Assembly (NCBI GenBank): GCA_027311485.1
Contig: DAICYU010000229.1
Span: 1-5,000 of the forward strand
From: Acetobacteraceae bacterium
GTDB taxonomy: Bacteria > Pseudomonadota > Alphaproteobacteria > Acetobacterales > Acetobacteraceae
Length of the DNA: 5,000 nucleotides
Direction of reading: 5' to 3'
Shown: piece by piece, positions 1 to 4,988 of the stretch
How positions within the stretch are numbered: position 1 is the first letter of the stretch
Layout of the letters: each line of letters starts with the position of its first letter
Notes under the pieces: generated by a model
Database searches by the model: none
What the model saw: the letters and a program-made list of their open reading frames with translations, nothing else
What the model was told of the DNA's origin: nothing
Translations under genes and position numbers: made by a program

Positions 1-571
1 CCAGGATGCCGGCGTGCTGGCGCCAGATTTCCGGCGCCGGCTGGGCCTGTCGCAGCACGTCAGCCATCGCGCGGCGCAGGAAGCGCCAATGCGGTTCGGC
101 GGTCGTGGCGATCATCGGATTGCCCGATGCGGCGTAGATCAACTGATGCAGCGCATCATCCAACCGGATCTGCTCGGCGATCGCGCCTGCGGCGACCGCG
201 GCCTTGCCGGCCTCCAGGATCGTGCGGCCTTCACGCCGGGTGGCGGCGGCGAACACCTCATCGGCTTTCGCACGCTCCGCGGCGACACGCGCAGCATAGC
301 CATCGAGTGCAGCACGGATGCCGTAATGGTGGAGCATACGGGTGGGATTGAGCAGCGTGACGAACAGCCCGCGCCGGCCGAGTTCCTCGACCATGCCGTC
401 GGCCTTCAGGCGTCCCATTGCCTGCTGGATCGGCTGGCGGGAGACGCCGAACCGCTCCGCCAGTTGCTCCTGTACCAGGTGTGTGCCGGGCTTCAGCCGC
501 GCATCGCAGATCTCATCCACGATGGCGTCGTAGATCTGGTCGGTCAGATTGCGGGCGAGCTGAATGGGCAC
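1..571 (-). CDS. GntR-family transcriptional regulator, FCD (FadR-like) subfamily, C-terminus cut by window edge
   Basis: This is a cytoplasmic DNA-binding regulator, probably a ligand-released repressor; the ligand is unknown. About 190 residues are visible on the reverse strand. Residues 8-75 form the GntR winged helix: LTDQIYDAIVDEI, then LKPGTHLVQEQLAERFGVSR with the recognition helix around SRQPIQQAMGRLKADGMVEE, then the wing GRRGLFV. From about residue 78 an all-helical FCD ligand domain follows. It has a D-x3-H pair (D138, H142) in LDDALHQLIYAASGNP and a later histidine (H186), consistent with the FCD metal site. The GTG start at 571 is preferred because an in-frame stop lies about ten codons upstream with no ATG, GTG or TTG between, and AAAAGG sits 9 nt before it. 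It is transcribed divergently from paaA, so it may regulate the paa operon, but FCD regulators are not the classical paa repressors (PaaX, PaaR). The family is clear; the target is inferred. Confidence 0.9.
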   Translation of the reverse strand, partial: MPIQLARNLTDQIYDAIVDEICDARLKPGTHLVQEQLAERFGVSRQPIQQAMGRLKADGMVEELGRRGLFVTLLNPTRMLHHYGIRAALDGYAARVAAERAKADEVFAAATRREGRTILEAGKAAVAAGAIAEQIRLDDALHQLIYAASGNPMIATTAEPHWRFLRRAMADVLRQAQPAPEIWRQHAGIL

Positions 572-587
572 GGTTGTCGACCTTTTC

Positions 588-607
588 GAACTCTGAATTC
601 AGAGTTC
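588..607. promoter_or_regulatory. Perfect 20-bp palindrome, probable operator of the GntR regulator
   Basis: The arm GAACTCTGAA is followed directly by its exact reverse complement, with the centre between 597 and 598. It lies 16 bp upstream of the regulator's GTG start and overlaps its likely transcription start. GntR dimers bind short palindromes and often repress their own gene, so autoregulation is the natural reading. The same palindrome is not found before paaA. Confidence 0.7.
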
Positions 608-635
608 AAATATTGCGGTGAAATCTTCCCGGCAA
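607..635 (-). promoter_or_regulatory. Possible promoter of the GntR gene
   Basis: On the reverse strand a TTGCCG box (635-630) and a TATTTG box (612-607) are separated by 17 bp. Both match the sigma-70-type consensus only in part. The placement directly upstream of the 588-607 palindrome would let a bound repressor cover the start site. This is a weak call based on spacing and position. Confidence 0.3.
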
Positions 636-673
636 GCCCTTCGTCGGCGCCCCAAAATCACGAGTTGCTGAGT

Positions 674-700
674 ACGCCGTCACCGGTTGCAACGCCGTCA
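674..700. repeat. Short direct repeat (ACGCCGTCA twice)
   Basis: ACGCCGTCA occurs at 674-682 and again at 692-700, 18 bp apart start to start, in the middle of the divergent intergenic region. It could be a tandem activator site, but a 9-mer pair can occur by chance in G+C-rich DNA and no function is claimed. Confidence 0.3.
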
Positions 701-742
701 GCCGACGTCCTGGCGTGTGGATTGCTGCGCTGCGACATGTTA

Positions 743-761
743 CCGAATTTCTTGTATTCGG
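743..761. promoter_or_regulatory. Inverted repeat CCGAAT-N7-ATTCGG, candidate operator at the paaA promoter
   Basis: CCGAAT (743-748) and ATTCGG (756-761) are perfect 6-bp arms separated by TTCTTGT. The right arm overlaps the candidate -35 box of paaA (752-757), which would suit a repressor. The ACCGA and TCGG half-site cores recall those remembered for TetR-type PaaR sites, but the spacing here is wider, so the identity of the protein is open. Confidence 0.5.
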
Positions 762-779
762 ACTTTTCTGTGATATATC
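752..779 (+). promoter_or_regulatory. Candidate paaABCDE promoter with extended -10
   Basis: TTGTAT (752-757) is separated by 16 bp from TATATC (774-779). A TG one base before the -10 hexamer gives an extended -10 (TGATATATC, 771-779). This is the most A+T-rich stretch in the intergenic region. The predicted start near 786 leaves a leader of about 70 nt before the paaA ATG. Inverted repeats overlap the -35 box and the start site. Confidence 0.5.
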
Positions 780-781
780 CT

Positions 782-796
782 ATCGGACGTTCCGAT
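782..796. promoter_or_regulatory. Inverted repeat ATCGGA-CGT-TCCGAT, candidate second operator
   Basis: Perfect 6-bp arms surround a 3-bp centre, immediately downstream of the candidate -10 box and over the predicted start site. The arm resembles the ATTCGG arm of the upstream repeat at 743-761 but lacks one base. The two could be sites for one regulator or for two. As RNA it could also form only a strained 3-nt-loop hairpin, so a DNA site is more likely. Confidence 0.45.
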
Positions 797-844
797 GCGT
801 GCGGCGGTGACGCGTGCCGGTTTGGGACAGGACCGAACGACGCC

Positions 845-851
845 AGGGAGG
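845..851 (+). promoter_or_regulatory. Strong ribosome binding site that fixes the paaA start
   Basis: AGGGAGG ends 7 nt before the ATG at 859. It settles the start against an in-frame upstream GTG at 814, which would add 15 residues (PVWDRTERRQGGSA) unlike PaaA and would place this Shine-Dalgarno inside the coding region. Confidence 0.8.
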
Positions 852-858
852 CTCGGCG

Positions 859-1845
859 ATGTACACGCAGGCTTTGAACCAGCGGGGCGACGGCGAACAA
901 CGGGTGCTGGAAGACAGCGCCGCGCTGGAGCGCTTTCAGACACGGGTTGATGCCGAGGAGCGGATCGAGCCGAATGACTGGATGCCCGCCGCCTATCGCC
1001 GCACCCTGACGCGCCAGATTTCCCAGCACGCACATTCCGAGATCGTTGGCATGCTGCCGGAAGGCAACTGGATTACGCGCGCCCCGTCACTACGGCGCAA
1101 GGCCGCCCTGCTGGCCAAGGTGCAGGACGAATGCGGGCACGGGCTTTACTTGTATGCCGCGGCCGAGACCCTTGGCACCAGCCGCGAGGAACTGATCGAC
1201 CAGTTGCTTTCAGGGAAGGCGAAGTATTCCTCGATCTTCAATTATCCCACCCTGACCTGGGCCGATATCGGCGCGATCGGCTGGCTGGTGGACGGCGCGG
1301 CGATCATGAACCAGATCCCGCTGTGCCGGTGTTCCTATGGCCCCTACGCCCGCGCCATGATCCGCGTCTGCAAGGAGGAGAGCTTTCACCAGCGCCAGGG
1401 CTACGAGATCATGTGCACCCTGGCGGCCGGCACGCCGGCGCAGAAGGCCATGGCGCAGGAATCGCTGAACCGCTTCTGGTGGCCGTCGCTGATGATGTTC
1501 GGGCCGCCGGATGCGAATTCGCAGCACTCGGATGCGTCGATGCAGTGGAAGATCAAGCGTTTCTCCAATGACGAGTTGCGGCAGAAATTCATCGATGCCA
1601 CGGTGCCGCAGGCGCAATTCCTGGGCCTGACGATCCCGGATGCGGCGCTGCGGTTCGAGGACGGGCATTGGCATCACGGACCGATCGACTGGGACGAATT
1701 TGCCCGTGTCATCGCCGGCGGTGGCCCGTGCAACCGCGACCGGCTGAACGCCCGCCGCAAGGCGCATGACGATGGCGCCTGGGTGCGGGAAGCCGCTGCC
1801 GCCTTTGCCGCCAAGCGCCAGGCCCGCCGTGAAGAAGCCGCCTGA
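859..1845 (+). CDS. paaA: Phenylacetyl-CoA 1,2-epoxidase, catalytic diiron subunit PaaA
   Basis: This is the oxygenase subunit of the cytoplasmic PaaABCE complex. It uses O2 to turn phenylacetyl-CoA into ring-1,2-epoxyphenylacetyl-CoA. The 328-residue product is about 19 residues longer at the N-terminus than the E. coli protein. Family motifs include QISQHAHSEIVGMLPEGNW (53-71), KVQDECGHGLYLY (87-99), GWLVDGAAIMNQIPLCRCSYGPYARAM (141-167, cited as a region) and KEESFHQRQGYE (172-183). Likely diiron ligands are E61, E91 and H94 of DECGH, D145, and E174 with H177 of EESFH. The assignment uses the remembered E. coli positions with a constant 19-residue offset. All six are present, so the enzyme looks active. 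It is the first gene of the operon, with paaB 14 nt downstream. The start at 859 follows the AGGGAGG site. The C-terminus is rich in Ala, Lys and Arg, as is common for the family. Confidence 0.97.
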   Translation: MYTQALNQRGDGEQRVLEDSAALERFQTRVDAEERIEPNDWMPAAYRRTLTRQISQHAHSEIVGMLPEGNWITRAPSLRRKAALLAKVQDECGHGLYLYAAAETLGTSREELIDQLLSGKAKYSSIFNYPTLTWADIGAIGWLVDGAAIMNQIPLCRCSYGPYARAMIRVCKEESFHQRQGYEIMCTLAAGTPAQKAMAQESLNRFWWPSLMMFGPPDANSQHSDASMQWKIKRFSNDELRQKFIDATVPQAQFLGLTIPDAALRFEDGHWHHGPIDWDEFARVIAGGGPCNRDRLNARRKAHDDGAWVREAAAAFAAKRQARREEAA

Positions 1846-1859
1846 GAGGAACCGGACCC

Positions 1860-2147
1860 ATGCCCACGCCGAACACGCCGCTCTGGGAAGTTTTCATCCG
1901 CTCCCGCAACGGGCTTTCGCACCGGCACGCGGGATCGCTGCACGCCGCGGACGCAACGCTGGCGCTGCAGGCGGCCCGCGATCTCTACACACGGCGCGGG
2001 GAGGGGCTGTCGATCTGGGTGGTCCCGTCATCCGCGATCACCGCGTCTGATCCGGCGGACAAGGGCATGCTTTTCGAACCGACGGCGTCGAAGGCTTACC
2101 GCCACCCGACATTTTATGAGATCCCCGACGAAGTGGGGCATATGTGA
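1860..2147 (+). CDS. paaB: Phenylacetyl-CoA 1,2-epoxidase subunit PaaB
   Basis: This small non-catalytic subunit of 95 residues matches the usual family length. In the known enzyme, PaaB holds PaaA-PaaC heterodimers together in the larger assembly and helps productive contact with the reductase. Recognisable sequence begins at residue 9 with WEVFIRSRNGLSHRHAGSLH (9-28), followed by a helix ADATLALQAARDLYTRR (30-46), then the strand SIWVVPSSAI (51-60) and the C-terminal region KAYRHPTFYEIPDEVGHM (78-95). There are no metal-binding motifs. GAGG (1846-1849), immediately after the paaA stop, serves as ribosome binding site 10 nt before the ATG. The last codon is ATG and its G begins the GTG start of paaC, so translation of the two is probably coupled. 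Confidence 0.96.
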   Translation: MPTPNTPLWEVFIRSRNGLSHRHAGSLHAADATLALQAARDLYTRRGEGLSIWVVPSSAITASDPADKGMLFEPTASKAYRHPTFYEIPDEVGHM

Positions 2148-2923
2148 GCGCGCTGTCCACCATCCAGGTCGTTCCGACGCCGCTGGTGCACTATGTGGTG
2201 CGGCGCGCCGACGATGCGCTGATCCTGGGTCACCGGCTTTCGGAATGGACCGGCAAGGCGCCGATCCTGGAGGAGGAGATGGCGCTGGCCAACATGGCGC
2301 TGGATCTGATCGGCCAGGCTCGTTCGCTGTATTCCTACGCCGGGGCGGTTGAAGGGGCCGGGCACGACGAGGACGATTTCGCCTATCTGCGCCGCGAACG
2401 CGACTACCGGAACTTGCTGCTGGTCGAGCGGCCGAATGGCGATTTCGCGCATACCATCCTGCGGCAATTTTTCTACGCCGCCTACGCCGACCCGTACTGG
2501 CGGGCGATGATGCAGTCCGCCGATGCCACCCTGGCCGCGATTGCCGCGAAGGCGGAGAAGGAGATGGCGTATCACCTGCGCCACAGTGCGGAATGGGTGC
2601 TGCGGCTGGGCGACGGCACCGCCGAAAGCCATCGCCGGGTGGCGGACGCGCTTGCCGAACTCTGGCCGTTCACCGGCGAGATGTTCCTTGCCGATGCGGA
2701 GGAGCAGGCTCTGATTGGGGAGGGTATCGCCATTGATCCGGCGGGCCTGCGTGCAACGTGGGACGCGACCGTCGGCGAAATCCTGCAGGCGGCAATGCTG
2801 GAGGTGCCAAAGGGCGGCTTCATGCAGCAGGGCGGCCGGCAAGGGCGGCACAGCGAGCATTTCGGGCACCTTCTGACCGAGCTGCAATACATTCAGCGCC
2901 TGGTCCCAGGGGCGAGCTGGTGA
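2144..2923 (+). CDS. paaC: Phenylacetyl-CoA 1,2-epoxidase structural subunit PaaC
   Basis: PaaC has the ferritin-like four-helix fold of PaaA but in the characterised enzyme acts as a structural partner that stabilises it rather than as the catalyst. The product is 259 residues, against about 248 in E. coli. Conserved blocks are LGHRLSEWTGKAPILEEE (28-45), DLIGQARSLYSYA (54-66), KAEKEMAYHLRHSAEWVLRL (136-155), and the C-terminal signature GRQGRHSEHFGHLLTELQYI (231-250) ending in QRLVPGASW. The GTG start at 2144 overlaps the paaB stop by four bases (GTGA), and no ATG lies near the N-terminus that would keep the conserved LVHYVVRRADDALILG region complete. It overlaps paaD in the same way at its other end. 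Confidence 0.96.
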   Translation: MSALSTIQVVPTPLVHYVVRRADDALILGHRLSEWTGKAPILEEEMALANMALDLIGQARSLYSYAGAVEGAGHDEDDFAYLRRERDYRNLLLVERPNGDFAHTILRQFFYAAYADPYWRAMMQSADATLAAIAAKAEKEMAYHLRHSAEWVLRLGDGTAESHRRVADALAELWPFTGEMFLADAEEQALIGEGIAIDPAGLRATWDATVGEILQAAMLEVPKGGFMQQGGRQGRHSEHFGHLLTELQYIQRLVPGASW

Positions 2924-3405
2924 GCGACTCGCCGCGCCAGCGCGCCTGGGCCGCGGCTGCGTCGGTCTGCGACCCGGAGATTCCGGTGCTGTCGATCGCC
3001 GATCTTGGCGTGCTGCGCGACGTGCAGGTGACGGACGACGCGGTGGAGGTGACGATCACCCCGACTTATTCCGGCTGCCCGGCGATGAACATGATCGGCC
3101 TGGAGGTGGAAACCGCCCTGCTGCGTGCAGGCTTTGCGAAGGCGGCGGTCAGGACCGTGCTTTCCCCGGCCTGGACGACGGACTGGATGACCGAGGAGGG
3201 GCGGGAGAAGCTGCGTGCCTATGGCATCGCCCCGCCTGCCGGTCCGGCCGGACGACGGGCCCTGTTCGGGCAGGACGTTGTGGCTTGCCCGCGCTGCGGT
3301 GCGCGCAACACCGAGCGGATCGCCGAGTTCGGCTCCACGAGCTGCAAGGCCTTATGGCGCTGCAATGCCTGCCGCGAGCCGTTCGACTACTTCAAGTGCC
3401 ACTGA
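2920..3405 (+). CDS. paaD: Phenylacetate-degradation protein PaaD (DUF59/MIP18 type, Fe-S or metal maturation)
   Basis: The 161-residue product belongs to the PaaD branch of the DUF59/MIP18 family. Members are linked to iron-sulphur cluster assembly, and PaaD is thought to help mature the epoxidase in vivo without being a stoichiometric subunit. Residues 5-90 hold the DUF59 domain: CDPEIPVLSIADLGVLRDV (17-35), then the TPTYSGCPAMNMIGLEVE loop (48-65) with the conserved Cys53, then SPAWTTDWM (82-90). The C-terminal region (about 120-161) is a probable zinc ribbon with C123, C126, C148 and C151, plus extra cysteines C142 and C160; the end FDYFKCH is typical of PaaD. The start is the GTG in the GTGA overlap with paaC. 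An open frame continues upstream to 2758, but that part only shadows paaC. paaE begins 34 nt downstream. Confidence 0.95.
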   Translation: MSDSPRQRAWAAAASVCDPEIPVLSIADLGVLRDVQVTDDAVEVTITPTYSGCPAMNMIGLEVETALLRAGFAKAAVRTVLSPAWTTDWMTEEGREKLRAYGIAPPAGPAGRRALFGQDVVACPRCGARNTERIAEFGSTSCKALWRCNACREPFDYFKCH

Positions 3406-3439
3406 TCGCACGCCGCCAAATCGTCCCCAAGAGGCTGAC

Positions 3440-4534
3440 ATGTCCGAGACTCTTGCCCGCACGACGCCGCGCTTCCATCGCCTGACCGTCGCCGAGGTGC
3501 GGCGCGAGACGGCCGATGCGGTGTCGCTGCGCTTTGCCGTGCCGCCTGACCTGGCTGAAGATTACCGCTTCGAACCCGGCCAGTATCTGACCCTTTGCGC
3601 CAACGTGGACGGCGAGGACCTCCGCCGGTCCTATTCCATCTGTTCAGCGCCCGACTCGGGTGAATTGCGCGTAGCGATCAAGCGGGTGGATGGCGGGGCG
3701 TTTTCCGTCTGGGCCAATACCCATCTGGCGGTGGGTGACACGATCGAGGTGATGACGCCGACCGGCCGTTTCGGCCTGGCCGGGAGTCCGGGCGATGGCC
3801 GGCTGCATGTCGGCTTCGCCGCCGGGTCGGGCATTACCCCGATCCTGTCCATCATCCAGGGCGTGCTGGCGCGCGAGCCGGACAGCCGGTTCGTGCTGTT
3901 CTACGGCAGCCGGACGGTGGACGGCATCCTGTTCCGGGACATGCTGGAGGACCTGAAGGACCGCCACCTGGACCGCCTGAGCGTGTTCCATGCGTTGAGC
4001 CGGGAGGAGCAGGACATCGAGGTGCTGAACGGCCACCTGGATGACGCGAAGATCCGGCGCCTGCTGCGGGGCATGGTGCCGGTTGAGTCGATTGACCACG
4101 CCTTCATCTGCGGGCCGGAGGCGATGATCGAGTCGCTGTCCGAGACGTTGCGCGATCTGGGCGTGGATGACGCCCGCATCCACGTGGAGCGCTTCATCTC
4201 GGCGCAAGGGGGACGGCCACAGCCGGCGCCGCGGGTCGATGTCCGGGCTGAACCGGCGTGCATTGCCTCGGTGGTGGTGGAGGGCAAGCGGCGCGAGGTG
4301 CCGGTTGCCGAGGGGGAGGCGATTCTGGATGCCGCCTTGCGGGCCGGCATTGATCTTCCGTTCGCCTGCAAGGGCGGGATGTGCTGCACCTGCCGAGCGA
4401 AGCTGGTGGAGGGCGCGGCGCGGATGGAGGTGAATTATTCGCTGGAACCGTGGGAGTTGCAGCAGGGTTTTGTGCTGACCTGCCAGGCGAAACCGACGAC
4501 GGCACGAGTGGTGGTGGACTTCGACGCGGTATGA
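3440..4534 (+). CDS. paaE: Phenylacetyl-CoA 1,2-epoxidase reductase PaaE (FAD, NADPH, [2Fe-2S])
   Basis: This class IA-like reductase delivers electrons from NADPH to the diiron centre of PaaA. The product is 364 residues, close to the usual 355-365. Domain order is FAD-binding (about 12-112; EPGQYLTL at 45-52, RRSYSICSAP at 62-71), NAD(P)-binding (about 120-250; FAAGSGITPILSI at 126-138, FYGSRT at 154-159, FICGPEAMI at 222-230) and a C-terminal plant-type ferredoxin (about 275-364). The cluster ligands are C310, C315 and C318 in CKGGMCCTC, with C348 in LTCQAKP. All four are present; C316 is an additional cysteine typical of PaaE. The ATG at 3440 has AAGAGG 5 nt upstream. In-frame sequence back to 3215 shadows paaD and is not used. 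It is the last gene of the operon, and no intrinsic terminator is visible after its stop. Confidence 0.97.
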   Translation: MSETLARTTPRFHRLTVAEVRRETADAVSLRFAVPPDLAEDYRFEPGQYLTLCANVDGEDLRRSYSICSAPDSGELRVAIKRVDGGAFSVWANTHLAVGDTIEVMTPTGRFGLAGSPGDGRLHVGFAAGSGITPILSIIQGVLAREPDSRFVLFYGSRTVDGILFRDMLEDLKDRHLDRLSVFHALSREEQDIEVLNGHLDDAKIRRLLRGMVPVESIDHAFICGPEAMIESLSETLRDLGVDDARIHVERFISAQGGRPQPAPRVDVRAEPACIASVVVEGKRREVPVAEGEAILDAALRAGIDLPFACKGGMCCTCRAKLVEGAARMEVNYSLEPWELQQGFVLTCQAKPTTARVVVDFDAV

Positions 4535-4563
4535 CGGCGGGTAGTGTGTGGGGGTGGGGTTGC
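4535..4563 (+). other. G-rich spacer after paaE, no gene and no terminator seen
   Basis: The stretch is almost free of C on the plus strand and holds GGG, GGGGG and GGGG runs (GGGGGTGGGG at 4550-4559). No inverted repeat followed by a T-run is present, so there is no recognisable intrinsic terminator between paaE and the next promoter. The G-rich strand could fold into a weak quadruplex, but the loop and run lengths are not ideal. Confidence 0.4.
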
Positions 4564-4613
4564 AAGAAAACTTTAAAAAGGTGCTTGACGGTGTGAGGGG
4601 TGGGGGGTAGGAA
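4564..4613 (+). promoter_or_regulatory. Probable rRNA-operon promoter P1 with A-rich UP-like element
   Basis: TTGACG (4585-4590) and TAGGAA (4608-4613) are separated by 17 bp. Directly upstream lies an A/T tract (4564-4580, AAGAAAACTTTAAAAAG) placed and composed like the UP element of E. coli rrnB P1, and standing out sharply from G+C-rich surroundings. The -35 is strong and the -10 weaker. Position ahead of a boxA-like element supports a stable-RNA promoter. Confidence 0.6.
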
Positions 4614-4644
4614 GCCGCTCACCGACGGCGGCTGCAGAAACTTC

Positions 4645-4673
4645 TTGCGGTGGTTGGTTGGTTCCGCTAATAT
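4645..4673 (+). promoter_or_regulatory. Probable second stable-RNA promoter P2
   Basis: TTGCGG (4645-4650) and TAATAT (4668-4673) are exactly 17 bp apart, with three TTGG-like repeats in the spacer. A G+C-rich discriminator (CCTCGGCC) follows, as is common at growth-rate-regulated stable-RNA promoters. The predicted start is near 4681. Tandem P1/P2 promoters are common for rRNA operons. Confidence 0.55.
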
Positions 4674-4679
4674 CCTCGG

Positions 4680-4702
4680 CCTTCGCTGGGGTCTGGCGGA
4701 GG
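4680..4702 (+). other. Leader hairpin at the P2 start
   Basis: CCTTCGC (4680-4686) can pair with GCGGAGG (4696-4702) over 7 bp including one G-U, with a 9-nt loop. It lies at the predicted 5' end of the P2 transcript. There is no T-run, so it is not a terminator. Function is unknown. Confidence 0.35.
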
Positions 4703-4733
4703 GGTAATGGAAGGTGTTGGGACGACCTGTTGG

Positions 4734-4748
4734 TCCACGATGTGTGGA
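4734..4748 (+). promoter_or_regulatory. boxB-like hairpin of an rRNA antitermination site
   Basis: TCCAC (4734-4738) pairs with GTGGA (4744-4748) around a 5-nt GATGT loop. It stands about 22 nt upstream of the boxA-like element, the same order as boxB and boxA in E. coli rrn leaders. An overlapping GACC/GGTC pairing (4724-4727 with 4732-4735) is an alternative fold. Confidence 0.45.
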
Positions 4749-4770
4749 TGACGGGTTGTTTGGTGCCTTG

Positions 4771-4781
4771 GTTCTTTGACA
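4771..4781 (+). promoter_or_regulatory. boxA-like antitermination element
   Basis: GTTCTTTGACA matches the E. coli rRNA boxA (GCTCTTTAACA) at nine of eleven positions. In known rRNA operons the NusB-NusE complex binds boxA in the nascent RNA and protects untranslated transcription from Rho. This is the best single indicator that an rRNA operon follows. Confidence 0.65.
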
Positions 4782-4936
4782 GTTGCATAGGCTAGGAAGG
4801 GATACGTTGGCGGCGCCCTTGGATCACTGCGTGAGTGGTGATGGTTAGGTTTGGCTTGGATTGCGGATCGGGTGAAGACTTGGTTTGTTGGATCTGGGTT
4901 AGACTTTTGGGCGTTGTCTGGATGTATCTTTTTGAT

Positions 4937-4951
4937 GCGTTACAGAAACGC
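4937..4951 (+). other. Small leader hairpin
   Basis: GCGTT (4937-4941) pairs with AACGC (4947-4951) around ACAGA. It lies 5 nt upstream of the larger hairpin at 4957-4988. It may form part of the precursor fold before 16S rRNA. Confidence 0.35.
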
Positions 4952-4956
4952 TTGTG

Positions 4957-4988
4957 GGTCATGGTCCCTTACACATGAGGGACCGACC
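4957..4988 (+). other. Strong extended hairpin near the end of the leader
   Basis: GGTCCCT (4963-4969) pairs perfectly with AGGGACC (4978-4984). The stem can extend inward by T-G and A-T pairs to a CACA loop and outward, across a 2-nt bulge (AT), by GGTC (4957-4960) with GACC (4985-4988). No T-run follows, so it is not an intrinsic terminator. A role in pre-16S folding or nuclease processing is inferred only from position. Confidence 0.55.

Noticed and set aside
814..858. Upstream GTG start for paaA at 814
   Set aside because: The added 15 residues do not look like PaaA and the strong AGGGAGG site at 845-851 is correctly spaced for the ATG at 859.
14..877. Plus-strand 287-residue open frame opposite the GntR gene
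   Set aside because: It is antisense to a clear GntR coding frame, runs into the intergenic region and paaA, and has no recognisable domain or ribosome binding site.
658..1035. Minus-strand 125-residue open frame across the paaA promoter and paaA start
   Set aside because: It is antisense to paaA, shows no family motifs, and is explained by the G+C-rich codon pattern of the opposite strand.
2114..2887. Minus-strand 257-residue open frame opposite paaC
   Set aside because: Its length comes from the codon bias of paaC on the other strand; the sequence has no recognisable domain.
2758..2919. N-terminal extension of paaD into paaC
   Set aside because: The extension is Arg/Ala/Gly-rich shadow sequence; the GTGA overlap at 2920 gives a PaaD of normal length.
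3215..3439. N-terminal extension of paaE over paaD
   Set aside because: It overlaps the PaaD zinc-ribbon coding region in another frame, and the ATG at 3440 has AAGAGG 5 nt upstream and gives a normal PaaE N-terminus.
3644..4207. Minus-strand 187-residue open frame opposite paaE
   Set aside because: It is a shadow of the paaE frame with no motifs or start signal.
4535..4613. G-quadruplex or terminator after paaE
   Set aside because: The G-runs are split by an A/T tract and do not give four well-spaced runs; no stem followed by a T-run exists. It is kept only as a G-rich spacer.
4957..4988. Intrinsic terminator reading of the strong hairpin
   Set aside because: The stem is followed by GAGATTTGGTAG rather than a T-run, so it lacks the terminator signature.
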